Source of the DNA: S015-6 sp964384945 | GTDB lineage: Bacteria > Desulfobacterota > DSWW01 | Direction: 5' to 3' | NCBI GenBank assembly: GCA_964384945.1 | Contig: CAYLMK010000009.1 | Location: 1-64,000 of the forward strand | Length of the DNA: 64,000 bases | Part shown: positions 33,507 to 42,050 of the stretch, piece by piece | Position numbering within the stretch: position 1 is the first letter of the stretch | Layout: each line of letters begins with the position of its first letter | Notes under the pieces: model-generated | Database searches by the model: none | The model's input: the letters and a program-made list of their open reading frames with translations, nothing else | What the model was told of the DNA's origin: nothing | Program-made: the position numbers and the translations under genes

Positions 33507-34736
33507 TCATGGAAGGAGCAGCCGGAGCAAGGTCACCCCCGCTGCGAGCACGAGGAGTGTGGAAATCAACCCGAATCGGAGGTATTCAAAGAACCCGAGC
33601 GTGTACCGGCTCTTTGCCCCTTCCGCAACGATGATGTTCGCCACGGATCCGATGAGCGTGAAATTACCGGCCACGGTGGTCGTGAAGGCGAGCAGGATCC
33701 AACCCGTTCTCTCCGGGCCCAGTTCGCCGAGGCGAGGACCAATGAGGAGGACCATCGGAACATTGGAGACAAGATTTGAACCGAGGGTCATCAGCCCGGA
33801 GAAGACGGCGAGCCCGTCGGGCCTGTGCAAAGAAAGATAGGGCATAGTGCCGCTCCAGGCCCTTTCCACCAAGCCGGTCCTGTCCAAGCCCTCCACCACG
33901 ACGAAAAGACAACTGAAAAACACCAGGAGGGACCAGTCCACCCGGGCGAAGGCCTCCCGAGGCTCCCTGCGATCGGCAATGATCAGGACCAGGGAACCGG
34001 CCAGGGTCGTGTATCCCAGATGGAAACCGGCGAAGAATCCGACCACCACAAGAGCGACGACCAGCAGGACAAAGGCCAGGGAACGCGAGAGGGCCACTGT
34101 ATTGCCGGCCTCGGCATTCGCAGCGAAGGCGGCGGGGAGCCTTTGGCCGTAATAGCGCCTGAGCAGCGCGATATTGATCAGAAGTCCCACGCCGGCGGCA
34201 GGCCCGGCGTACAGGAGGAACTCTGTGAACGGGAAACCGCTCAGGCTCCCGATGATCATGTTCTGGGGGTTGCCCACCAGGGTCGCAGCGCTGCCGATGT
34301 TCGCCGAAGTGGCCAGACCGATCAGGTACGGCCCCAAAGGAAGACCGGCCGTGGTACAGACCGAAACGACGACGGGCGTCAGGAAGAGGCAGACCGCGTC
34401 GTTCACCAGAAACGCGGACAGCACCCCGGAAAGGAGCGAGAGCCTCCAGAGCAATCCCCAGGGGGTGCGGACCCGCAGCAGGATCTTGGCTGTCGCCCAC
34501 CGGAAGAATTCCGCCCTCTCGAGATAGGCGGTTAGGATCATCATGCCGAAAAGCAGGACGATCGTGTTGCCGTCCACGGCCCCGTAACTCTCCTGCGGTG
34601 CGAGCGCGCCGACGGCCACCATGAGCACGGCGCCCAGCAGCGCGCCCGCAGGTCTTCCGATGGGAAGCACGCGGAGTCGACGGGAAGCGATCAGAACGTA
34701 CGTGAGTGCGAAGATGATGTAAACAGCGGTGTTCAT
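33507..34736 (-). CDS. ArsB/NhaD/SLC13-type (IT superfamily) anion transporter
   Basis: 409 residues with about 11 membrane segments. Resembles the ion transporter superfamily (ArsB, YbiR-like, citrate/anion transporters): conserved AFLVNDAVCLFLTPVVV and SANIGSAATLVGNPQNMII in the first half, repeated as SNLVSNVPMVLLIGP and TVAGNFTLIGSVANIIVAEGA in the second, the inverted-repeat plan of the family. Substrate not determinable; no arsenic genes are adjacent. It sits apart from the peptidoglycan genes around it. Confidence 0.85.
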   Translation of the reverse strand: MNTAVYIIFALTYVLIASRRLRVLPIGRPAGALLGAVLMVAVGALAPQESYGAVDGNTIVLLFGMMILTAYLERAEFFRWATAKILLRVRTPWGLLWRLSLLSGVLSAFLVNDAVCLFLTPVVVSVCTTAGLPLGPYLIGLATSANIGSAATLVGNPQNMIIGSLSGFPFTEFLLYAGPAAGVGLLINIALLRRYYGQRLPAAFAANAEAGNTVALSRSLAFVLLVVALVVVGFFAGFHLGYTTLAGSLVLIIADRREPREAFARVDWSLLVFFSCLFVVVEGLDRTGLVERAWSGTMPYLSLHRPDGLAVFSGLMTLGSNLVSNVPMVLLIGPRLGELGPERTGWILLAFTTTVAGNFTLIGSVANIIVAEGAKSRYTLGFFEYLRFGLISTLLVLAAGVTLLRLLLP

Positions 34737-34773
34737 GCAGATGGGAGACGCCGGAAGGTAAGGTGGGGCCGGG

Positions 34774-34801
34774 AACCGGGGGGCCAGGGGACCCCCCGGT
34801 T
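34774..34801 (-). terminator. strong GC hairpin after the Lpp-like gene
   Basis: AACCGGGGGG-CCAGGGGA-CCCCCCGGTT: a 10-bp perfect stem lying 20 bases after the stop of the lipoprotein gene. It fits a terminator for what is usually a very abundant mRNA, although no T-run is obvious. Confidence 0.6.
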
Positions 34802-34820
34802 TGCTTCCCTGCGTCGGTAG

Positions 34821-35126
34821 TTACTTCTTCATCTTCTGCATGAAGACCGCCTCGGACTTGTTCGCCATGGCTTCTGCACGCTTCGCCGCATTGTCGGCGC
34901 TCAGTGCCGCCTTCTCCGCCCTGTCCGCAGCGGCTTCCGCCCGCTGCACCTGGGCCGTGGCGTCCGCCGCAGCCGCCTTGGCGCTCCGGGCTTCATTCAG
35001 TGCCTGGTCGACCTTGGTCTCCAGGTCCGCGAGCTGCCTCTTCGTCGCGCACCCCGACATGACGATGGCTGACGAGAGCACCATCGCCACGAGCAGTAAA
35101 GCGGTAACCGATTTTCTTGTCTTCAT
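34821..35126 (-). CDS. Lpp/OprI-like alanine-zipper outer-membrane lipoprotein
   Basis: 101 residues. Signal peptide with lipobox VMSG-Cys26, then a continuous heptad coiled coil that is unusually alanine-rich (AKAAAADATAQVQRAEAAADRAEKAALSAD and so on, in short repeats), ending MQKMKK. This is the layout of Braun lipoprotein/OprI, where a C-terminal lysine is joined to peptidoglycan. Its ATG overlaps the stop of the upstream L,D-transpeptidase (ATGA), so the anchor and its likely attaching enzyme are translated together. Confidence 0.88.
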   Translation of the reverse strand: MKTRKSVTALLLVAMVLSSAIVMSGCATKRQLADLETKVDQALNEARSAKAAAADATAQVQRAEAAADRAEKAALSADNAAKRAEAMANKSEAVFMQKMKK

Positions 35127-36142
35127 CCCTCTTTCTCCTCTCCTGTTTGTTGGTTTCCGTTGATGGATGGTTGAACAAGCCTTGCCCCACCGTTAATATA
35201 AACCAAGGGGTTTTCACTCCCCCCGGAATCGAATAGGGAACCCACAGGCACAGGTACCCCGCTGCATCCTGCAAGAGCCGACCGCAGCAGATCGAGAGAA
35301 ACATACTTCAGATTGACGTGTTCCTGCAATCTGCTGACGGCATATTGTTCCATTTCCTGAATTCTTCCATAGGTGTCCGGGTGGACTTCGACGAAGATCC
35401 GGCCTTTCTGGAACCCCACCTTGACGGGCTCGTAAACGATCTCAACGCGCGTCATCACCGGCGTCTCATGGAAGAGCTGTTCGATATGCTCCGGGTAGAG
35501 CCGAATACACCCGTTGCTCACGGACCTCCCCACGCACCAGGGGAAGTTTGTTCCATGGATTCCGTACCCCTTTCGGGATAAGCCCAGCCAATACTTGCCG
35601 AGGGGGTTGTCCGGTCCCGGTGGTATGGCCGCCACAGGGTACTTGCTCCGAAGCGAATCCGGAATGGTCCAGGTCGGGTAGACGCTGCGATCCGCGACCC
35701 AGCAGGTTCCCTCCGGTGTCGGGGTTTCCCGGTCGCCGATTCCGATCGGATACGTCTTGACCGCCTTTATTTTGGGGAAGAACCGGTACAGCCTCATCTC
35801 CGGTATGTTGATGACGATCCCCTCATGTTTCGTGGGAGGAAGGACCCACTGCGTCGGTATGGCGAGTTCACTGCCGGGTTCCGGAATCCATGGATCGGCG
35901 CCTGGATGAAGGAGTTGGATCTCGTTGAATCCGATTTCGTAGTTCCTTGCGATATCCAGCAGGGTCTCTTTGGGGGTTACGGTGTGAAGCCGGACGACCC
36001 CCACCACGGTATTCCACGACTCGGAGGCCGTCCGGTCGTCAGGCAACCGATATTCATAGGCCCCGGCAAAGACGACCGAAATCGAGAGAACGCCCAGGGC
36101 GACCGCGCAGGAGATTATACGGAAAAGTTTGAAGCGCTTCAT
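35123..36142 (-). CDS. L,D-transpeptidase (YkuD) with LysM-like N-domain, Lpp-attaching type
   Basis: 339 residues. Periplasmic L,D-transpeptidase of the ErfK/YbiS/YcfS group. Signal peptide (ISCAVALGVLSISVVFAGA), a LysM-like peptidoglycan-binding stretch (HTVTPKETLLDIARNYEIGFNEIQLLHPG), then the YkuD catalytic domain with YGIHGTN and the active-site SNGCIRLY. The usual alpha-helical/proline tail is replaced by a ~70-residue extension. In enterobacteria these enzymes crosslink Lpp to peptidoglycan. The ATGA overlap with a Lpp-like gene strongly supports that job here. Confidence 0.92.
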   Translation of the reverse strand: MKRFKLFRIISCAVALGVLSISVVFAGAYEYRLPDDRTASESWNTVVGVVRLHTVTPKETLLDIARNYEIGFNEIQLLHPGADPWIPEPGSELAIPTQWVLPPTKHEGIVINIPEMRLYRFFPKIKAVKTYPIGIGDRETPTPEGTCWVADRSVYPTWTIPDSLRSKYPVAAIPPGPDNPLGKYWLGLSRKGYGIHGTNFPWCVGRSVSNGCIRLYPEHIEQLFHETPVMTRVEIVYEPVKVGFQKGRIFVEVHPDTYGRIQEMEQYAVSRLQEHVNLKYVSLDLLRSALAGCSGVPVPVGSLFDSGGSENPLVYINGGARLVQPSINGNQQTGEEKEG

Positions 36143-36180
36143 CCCTATGAATCCTAATTTGCTAGCCTGCTGAACCAGGC

Positions 36181-36210
36181 ATTATACCCCAACCGGCTTA
36201 CAGAACGCAA
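36181..36210 (-). promoter_or_regulatory. promoter of the L,D-transpeptidase/Lpp operon
   Basis: Minus strand: TTGCGT (36210-36205), 18-base spacer, perfect TATAAT (36186-36181). Expected start near 36174, 32 bases before the ATG at 36142. The rest of 36211-36457 shows no gene. Confidence 0.6.
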
Positions 36211-36457
36211 TACCACCCCCGCCCGCGCCCCGACCGATGCATTCCTCTTTCGGTCAAGAACCCAGCCCAAGCTGACGTTATAAAGATTTGGATGCAAATT
36301 CCCGGAAGCATGATCCGCGATCGCAGTCGAGGCTCCCTATCGACACGAGGCGGCTCGCCGCATCAGCGCGACATCCGCAATTTCAAGTAACCGAAAGCGC
36401 AAACTCCGTACCGGTTGGAGAAACAGACAGGAGGGGGAAAGGCAAAGAACGGTCCCA

Positions 36458-37126
36458 TCACGGCAGGATCAACACAGGGGTTCCCGTCTTGACGATCTTG
36501 AACAGCTCGTTCATGTCGAAGTTGTACAGGGCCACGCATCCTTCGGTCCAGTCTTCGTGGGCGCCGCCCCCGTGTATGCAAATCCCTCCGCCCAGGGAGG
36601 TGTTCATAGGCGGGCGCTGCATCTTTTTGTGGGCCCCAATGATGGATAGGTATTCCCGGTGGGAGAGAAGTCCGGAGAGCAGGGCCTCCTCGGCGTGTTT
36701 CGGCCCGGGGTAGTTGAGCCAGAGGGACTTGTTATACTTGCTGACGGAATTCTTGAGACACACGGCGAACTCACCCTCCGGCGTGCAACCGTCTCCGCGC
36801 CTGCGCTTGTCCCCAATCGGGGCGGAGCCCAGGGCGATAGGATAGTCCCGGATCAGGATGTCGCCCTCGAAGACCAGGAGCCTCCTCCTGCTCTTGTATA
36901 CATAAACCCTTGGATTTCGAGCCTCGGAAGCCGGAAACAGGTAGTCCGCCTTTCCGTAATACATACCCTTGTACTCGAGGGCCGCATAGCAGGATCCCTC
37001 CGGTTCTGCGGGCTGAGGATTCTGGTCGGCGCGCAGGGGACGGGCCGAGTAGGAGGCTCCCAGGAGGAACACACCGCCGAAGAAGATCGTCCGAAACCAT
37101 GGGTTTCTTGCCGGCCGCTTTCGCAT
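36458..37126 (-). CDS. second L,D-transpeptidase (YkuD family, YafK-like)
   Basis: About 222 residues (GTG at 37147 is an alternative start; neither has a clear RBS). Signal/anchor segment TIFFGGVFLLGASYSARPLRA, then a YkuD catalytic domain with VYKSRRRLLVFEGD, TPEGEFAVCLKN, and the active-site IHGGGAHEDWTEGCVALYN (His and Cys). The HGGGAHEDWTEGC form is that of the YafK/ErfK group, which in E. coli includes the amidase DpaA that removes Lpp from peptidoglycan. This protein could therefore oppose the upstream enzyme rather than duplicate it (inference). Confidence 0.88.
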   Translation of the reverse strand: MRKRPARNPWFRTIFFGGVFLLGASYSARPLRADQNPQPAEPEGSCYAALEYKGMYYGKADYLFPASEARNPRVYVYKSRRRLLVFEGDILIRDYPIALGSAPIGDKRRRGDGCTPEGEFAVCLKNSVSKYNKSLWLNYPGPKHAEEALLSGLLSHREYLSIIGAHKKMQRPPMNTSLGGGICIHGGGAHEDWTEGCVALYNFDMNELFKIVKTGTPVLILP

Positions 37127-37614
37127 GTCGATCGCACTGTTCAGCACGAGGATGGATCACCGCAAAGCTGGATCAGCAGCCACCGCCCGGGTCTTCATCT
37201 TTTCTCATCGGACGATTCGTGGAGAATACTTGAGAGAATTTCCGAGCCTCGGGTTGCCCTGTGGATTCTCCTCCGCGCCCGGAACTTGATGGCAAGGATT
37301 CTACCCTCTCCTCCCTGCGGAGACAACAGCAGGAGAAGGCCGTCTGTTCCCCGAACTGCCGCGCGAGTCCGCGCTGCGAACCCGGCCTTCTTTCGGCCTT
37401 TCACCGATCGGACTCAAACAGCCCCTCACCCGTCGGATGGGGGAAGGCCGCGTGATTCGCCCCAGGGTCGGCGCGGCGGGTCAGCCCATCTGCAAGCAAC
37501 TCCCAGAGATCCTCAGCGTCACGGTGGTGGCCGGGTTCTCGTCGAGACCGCGGAAGCCGGCAGTCCGGCGGGTCGTGCGGAAACCGCCCGAAGGCCCGGA
37601 TGGACCCTTGCGCG
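37127..37614. other. gene-free stretch between transpeptidase and citrate synthase
   Basis: About 490 bases, GC-rich on the right half. Overlapping short frames on both strands lack domains and codon structure. I see no terminator, promoter or RNA gene that I can support. Confidence 0.4.
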
Positions 37615-39099
37615 TCATCCCCCCCTCGCCTCCATCGGAACATACGGCCTTCGGTCCACGAGGTCCTTGTAAGCAGGGCGAATCAGTCGGTTCTGGACAA
37701 GCTGCTCAAGCCGATGCGCACACCATCCGGCCACGCGGGCCATGGAGAAAAGGGGCGTGTAGAGTTCCTGTGGGATCCCGATGCAGTCGAGCAGGAAACC
37801 CGAATAAAAGTCCACATTGGCGCAGACCTTTTTCTTCGAACCTTTTACCTCGGCGAACACGGCAGGAGCCAGTTCGGCGACCAGATGGAATAGGCGCAAC
37901 TCGTCCTCGCGCCCTTTCTTCCTGGCCAGGTCCTCGAGCAGATGAGCGAGGTAAACGGCCCTCGGGTCGGAAACGGTGTACACCGCATGCCCGATCCCGT
38001 AAATCTTTCCGCTTCGATCCCCCACCTCCCGCTTGAGGATTCTGCGGAGGTACGCGCGGACCTCTTCACGGTCGTTCCAGTCCCGCACTTCGGACTTGAC
38101 AAACCGCATCATGGTCATCACCTGTTCGTTTGCGCCCCCGTGCAGATGGCCCTTGAGGGAGGCGAGCGAGGCCGAAATGGCACTGAAGGTGTCGGTTTCG
38201 CTCGAGGAAACCACCCGTGTGGTAAAGGTCGAGTTATTGCCGCCGCCGTGCTCGGCATGGAGAATCAGGAACTGGTCGAGCAGAAGGGCTTCCTCCCGGC
38301 TGAAGCGCTTGCGCGCCTTGAACATCCGCATGAAGTCCTCTGCATGGTGGGCGTTCTTGTCCGACCGGATGATGACCAGATCCGCCCCCTCTTTGTACTT
38401 GTAGTTCATCCCATGGTAGGCGTAGGCCACCAGGATCGGAAACCGGGCGATCAGATCGATGCTGTGCCGCGTGACGTCCTCGATGGCAATCGAATCCGGG
38501 TTTGGATCGATCTCGTAGAGGTTGTCCACGGCGGTCTGAAGGGAGTTCATGATGTTTCTGCTGGTCAGCCGGTGCACGAGCAGATTCCGGTAGTCGGCCG
38601 GAAGGAAGCGCCTTTCGTTCAAGTACTGGGAGAAGACACGCAACTGCTGCCGGTCGGGCAGGTTGCCCGTGAGCAACAGATAGACCACTTCTTCGTAGCC
38701 GAAGCTCCCTTCATGCGCCCTGGCTATCTCGATGGCATCGATGCCGCAATAAAGCAGTTCTCCCTCGGCAGGCAGGATCTCCTGGGGCAGGAGGTCCCTC
38801 AATTTGGGCTTGAACACCTCCAACTCATCCCCTCGGGGCTCTCGCCCGTAAATCTCCCCGAAGACCCGGACCGGATCCACAACCTTTGCCCCCGTCCCGC
38901 CCTGCTCCTCGCCCTTGAGAACCGCCAGGGGGTTCTTCCGGTAGCCTACGGCCGAGCCCTTGTTCGTGACACCCACGTAGACGCCGGCCCCCTGTTCGTC
39001 TCTCAGCCCGATCTGGATGTTGTAATGCCGGAGACGTTCTGTGTCCGGTGTGTCGTTGCTGCGGATCACCTCCGCCAAATCCAGGATGATGTCCGACAT
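37615..39099 (-). CDS. citrate synthase family protein
   Basis: 494 residues, longer than standard (about 430) because of a ~70-residue N-terminal extension. Condenses acetyl-CoA (or propionyl-CoA) with oxaloacetate. The catalytic pattern is present: HAEHGGGNNSTF (first His), KGHLHGGANEQV (second His region), GIGHAVYTVSDPRA and the Asp in NVDFYSGF. RBS AAGGAG before the ATG. It diverges from the phosphofructokinase gene across a 295-bp region. Whether it is a citrate or 2-methylcitrate synthase is not decidable here. Confidence 0.92.
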   Translation of the reverse strand: MSDIILDLAEVIRSNDTPDTERLRHYNIQIGLRDEQGAGVYVGVTNKGSAVGYRKNPLAVLKGEEQGGTGAKVVDPVRVFGEIYGREPRGDELEVFKPKLRDLLPQEILPAEGELLYCGIDAIEIARAHEGSFGYEEVVYLLLTGNLPDRQQLRVFSQYLNERRFLPADYRNLLVHRLTSRNIMNSLQTAVDNLYEIDPNPDSIAIEDVTRHSIDLIARFPILVAYAYHGMNYKYKEGADLVIIRSDKNAHHAEDFMRMFKARKRFSREEALLLDQFLILHAEHGGGNNSTFTTRVVSSSETDTFSAISASLASLKGHLHGGANEQVMTMMRFVKSEVRDWNDREEVRAYLRRILKREVGDRSGKIYGIGHAVYTVSDPRAVYLAHLLEDLARKKGREDELRLFHLVAELAPAVFAEVKGSKKKVCANVDFYSGFLLDCIGIPQELYTPLFSMARVAGWCAHRLEQLVQNRLIRPAYKDLVDRRPYVPMEARGG

Positions 39100-39271
39100 C
39101 CGCTCGCTCCTTTCTTCCTGTTCGATGACGCAGGATAGCCATCGGGATCAAGATGTCAAATGTCGTGCTTTTTCGGCACCCTTCAAAATTCCGCCTTTCG
39201 ATAACCCTGCCCCCGGAACCAGGCGAATAGTAACCTTTTGATATTAATAGATTTCTTCTTTCAGGAGCAAC

Positions 39272-39287
39272 TGGCACGGCAAGTGCA
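39272..39287 (+). promoter_or_regulatory. second sigma-54 promoter, upstream of phosphofructokinase
   Basis: TGGCACG-GCAA-GTGCA: one mismatch from TGGCACG-N4-TTGCW, with -24 GG at 39273-39274 and -12 GC at 39285-39286, ten bases apart. Expected start near 39298, about 97 bases before the GTG start. A single GGAAC half-site lies upstream around 39215, but no full GGAAC-N5-GTTCC palindrome is visible. Confidence 0.75.
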
Positions 39288-39394
39288 TGGATCTCATCGT
39301 GGAAAGCTGTCATCATTAGGTGAGAAAGGCGAGGGGGGATCCGTCCCGAATTCGAAGAAATCGATTCATTCTTCCAGGGCAGAGGAGGTGTCAC

Positions 39395-40594
39395 GTGGCA
39401 AACGTCAACACGAAAAAGGGGGTCATCGGCATTTTGACCGGGGGAGGAGATGTGCCCGGCCTGAACCCGGCCATTCGGGCGATCACGATCCGTGCCATAC
39501 GGGAGGGGTATCAGGTCATCGGGATCCGGCACGGATGGTCGGGGGCCATGGAAATCGTTGCCAAAAAGAGCGCGGACAACAGCGACCACTGCCAGATACT
39601 GACCGAAGAGATCGTGAACAAGGCAGGACGAACCGGGGGCACGTTTCTGCACACGTCCCGCACGCGCCCCAGTCACGTCTCCAAGGCCAGCGTCCCGGAG
39701 CACCTGCAGGACAAGTACAACGCGGACATGAATGATCTGACACCCGAAGTCCTGAAGAACCTGGATTTCCTCGGGGTCGACTATCTGATCCCCATCGGCG
39801 GAGACGACACCCTGAGCTATGCCGTAAGGCTCTATCAGGAAGGGGTTCGGGTTGTGGGCATTCCGAAAACCATGGACAACGATGTTCCCGGCACCGATTA
39901 CTGCATCGGCTTCAGCACCTGCGTGACCCGAACGATCAGTATGACGAACAGCCTCCGCACCTCCGCAGGTTCGCACGAACGGTTCCTGGTGCTTGAGGTC
40001 TTCGGACGCTATGCCGGGTTCACGGCCATGCTTCCCACCATGGCCGGTGCGGCAAACCGGTGCGTGATTCCCGAGCACAAGTTCGACATGGAACGGCTGA
40101 CCGAGTTGCTGGCCGAGGATCGCCTCCGGAACCCGAGCCGGTATTCCGTGGTTCTGGTCTCGGAGGGAGCCATGTTTCAGGGGGGCGAGATGGTATTCAA
40201 GGAAGCGACGACCGATGCGTACGGGCACAAGAAGCTCGGCGGGATCGGCGACCTCGTTTCGTCCGAACTGAAGAACCGCTCCTCCAAATACAACAAGGGA
40301 AGGTCCATCGACATCATCAACCAGAAACTCGGTTATCTCGTCCGGTGCGGTGACCCGGATGCAATCGATTCGGTCGTGCCCATGGCTTACGGTAATCTCG
40401 CCCTGGACCTCATCCTCGACAAGGTTCACGGCCGGTTGGTCGTTCTGAAGAACGGACGGTACGACAACATGCCGATCGATGTGGTCACGAGCACCAAGAA
40501 GGTGGTAAACGTCAAGGAATACTACAATACGGATCGATTGCGCCCCCATTACGAGAGCTTCGAGATGAAGCCCTTGTTCATCATGACGGAATGA
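39395..40594 (+). CDS. pfp: 6-phosphofructokinase, pyrophosphate-dependent type
   Basis: 399 residues. Phosphorylates fructose 6-phosphate, reversibly when PPi is the donor. PPi use is indicated by the residues that replace the two ATP-site glycines: Asp in PIGGDDTLSYA and Lys in PKTMDND (ATP enzymes have Gly at both positions). Other family segments: GILTGGGDVPGLN, GTDYCIGFSTC, and EVFGRYAGFTA. Starts at a GTG with GAGGAGGT, 97 bases after a sigma-54 promoter; sigma-54 control of a glycolytic gene is uncommon. Confidence 0.9.
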   Translation: MANVNTKKGVIGILTGGGDVPGLNPAIRAITIRAIREGYQVIGIRHGWSGAMEIVAKKSADNSDHCQILTEEIVNKAGRTGGTFLHTSRTRPSHVSKASVPEHLQDKYNADMNDLTPEVLKNLDFLGVDYLIPIGGDDTLSYAVRLYQEGVRVVGIPKTMDNDVPGTDYCIGFSTCVTRTISMTNSLRTSAGSHERFLVLEVFGRYAGFTAMLPTMAGAANRCVIPEHKFDMERLTELLAEDRLRNPSRYSVVLVSEGAMFQGGEMVFKEATTDAYGHKKLGGIGDLVSSELKNRSSKYNKGRSIDIINQKLGYLVRCGDPDAIDSVVPMAYGNLALDLILDKVHGRLVVLKNGRYDNMPIDVVTSTKKVVNVKEYYNTDRLRPHYESFEMKPLFIMTE

Positions 40595-40810
40595 TCTTCT
40601 CGGGGGGATCTTCGGGAGCCGTTTTCCCCGGTTTGCGCACCGTCACGACCGACCCGAAGGATCCCGGCAAACGTTCCGCTTGCCGAAAGGGTTCATGACG
40701 TTGGTCGATAGGTTGGGTGTCCTTGCCCTTGTTCTTTGACGCCGAAGGATGCTATTAGAAGTTTCTTCTGAATCGCGCGGCAAAGCGACGAGAACCTCCG
40801 TGGGGAGACC

Positions 40811-42040
40811 ATGACCAGACTATTCTTTCCGGACCGCAGCGAACAGAATCCTTGCCATGTCGAATCCGCCGAACTGGTGGTGGGGATCCCAAGCCTGAAC
40901 GAGGCCGATTCGATCTCGACCCCCACGGCGGCGGCCGACGAAGGTCTCAAACGCTTCTTCCCGGACCGGAAGAGCGTGATCATCAACTGCGACAACAACT
41001 CCCCCGATCTCACACGGGAAGCGTTTCTGCGGGTTCCGACCGAGACGCCGAAGATCTACCTTTCCACGCCGGAAGGCGTTTCGGGAAAAGGGAACAACCT
41101 GTTGAACCTCTTCCAGCGGAGCCTGGAACTCGGCGCCAAGGGCATCGTTGTGGTGGATGCGGACCTGCGGAGCATAACGCCGGGATGGATCCGCAATCTC
41201 GCCGAACCCCTCCTCAACGGCTACGACTACGTGGCACCCGTCTATCTTCGGCATCGGTATGAATCCACGGTCTCCAACAACATCGTCTACCCGATGACCC
41301 GCTGCCTTTACGGAAGGCGAGTCCGGGAACCCATGGCAGGCGACTTCGCCGTTTCGGCGCATCTTGCCAAGGCAATCCTCGAAGCGCCATGGGAAGAGCA
41401 CGCGACCCGTTACGGGGCGAACACCTTGATCACAACCCTCGCAGTCGCAAGCGGCCTGCCCATCTGCCAATCCTTTCTGGGAGGCCCGAGGATCCACAAA
41501 ACCAAAGATCGGGCTCTGCATCTTCCCTCGGTTTTCTGCGACAATTGCGCCGTGTTGTTCAGCCTCATGGATACACACAAGGACCTGTGGAAGGACGTGC
41601 GGTGGAGCAAACCCATACCCGTTTTCGGGCTCAACGACGAAGAACCGGTTGCGGAGCCCAAGGAGATGCAGATCTCTCTCCAGGATGTTCTCGAGAAGTT
41701 CAACAGTGGATTCCTTCGGTTCCGGGAGATCTGGAAACAAGTCTTGCACCAGGACCTGTTCGGGAAGGTGCGGGAGATCCAGAATCTCCCTCTGGAGGCG
41801 TTCGAGTTTCCGAATCTTCTCTGGGCGCTCATCCTGTACGACTACGCGACGGCCTTTCGACGGGAGACCGTTCCGCGGGAGGCCTGCCTGGAGTCGCTCA
41901 TGCCGCTCTATTTCGGCCGAATCTGCTCAGGCGCCCGCATCACGGCGCACATGGACGTCAGAGGGGTGGAGGTGTACGTGGAGGAACAGTGCAGGATCTT
42001 CGAAGAGACGAAACCCTGGCTCAACGTACTCTGGCGCTGA
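40811..42040 (+). CDS. glycosyltransferase, GT2/GT81-like (glucosylglycerate-type?)
   Basis: 409 residues. GT-A fold nucleotide-sugar transferase: VVGIPSLNEADSI at the start, the metal-binding DAD in IVVVDADLRS, YDYVAPVYLRHRYE, and GDFAVSAHLAKAI. This pattern resembles glucosyl-phosphoglycerate / mannosylglycerate-type synthases (GT81/GT78), which make compatible solutes, but the acceptor cannot be confirmed. No transmembrane segment. GGGGAG ribosome binding site four bases before the ATG. It converges with the RimK-like gene 10 bp on. Confidence 0.7.
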   Translation: MTRLFFPDRSEQNPCHVESAELVVGIPSLNEADSISTPTAAADEGLKRFFPDRKSVIINCDNNSPDLTREAFLRVPTETPKIYLSTPEGVSGKGNNLLNLFQRSLELGAKGIVVVDADLRSITPGWIRNLAEPLLNGYDYVAPVYLRHRYESTVSNNIVYPMTRCLYGRRVREPMAGDFAVSAHLAKAILEAPWEEHATRYGANTLITTLAVASGLPICQSFLGGPRIHKTKDRALHLPSVFCDNCAVLFSLMDTHKDLWKDVRWSKPIPVFGLNDEEPVAEPKEMQISLQDVLEKFNSGFLRFREIWKQVLHQDLFGKVREIQNLPLEAFEFPNLLWALILYDYATAFRRETVPREACLESLMPLYFGRICSGARITAHMDVRGVEVYVEEQCRIFEETKPWLNVLWR

Positions 42041-42050
42041 CCGCCGAGTC

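Noticed and set aside
33134..33840. Plus-strand open frames between the PBP and transporter genes
   Set aside because: No domain, no RBS, and partly antisense to the transporter gene.
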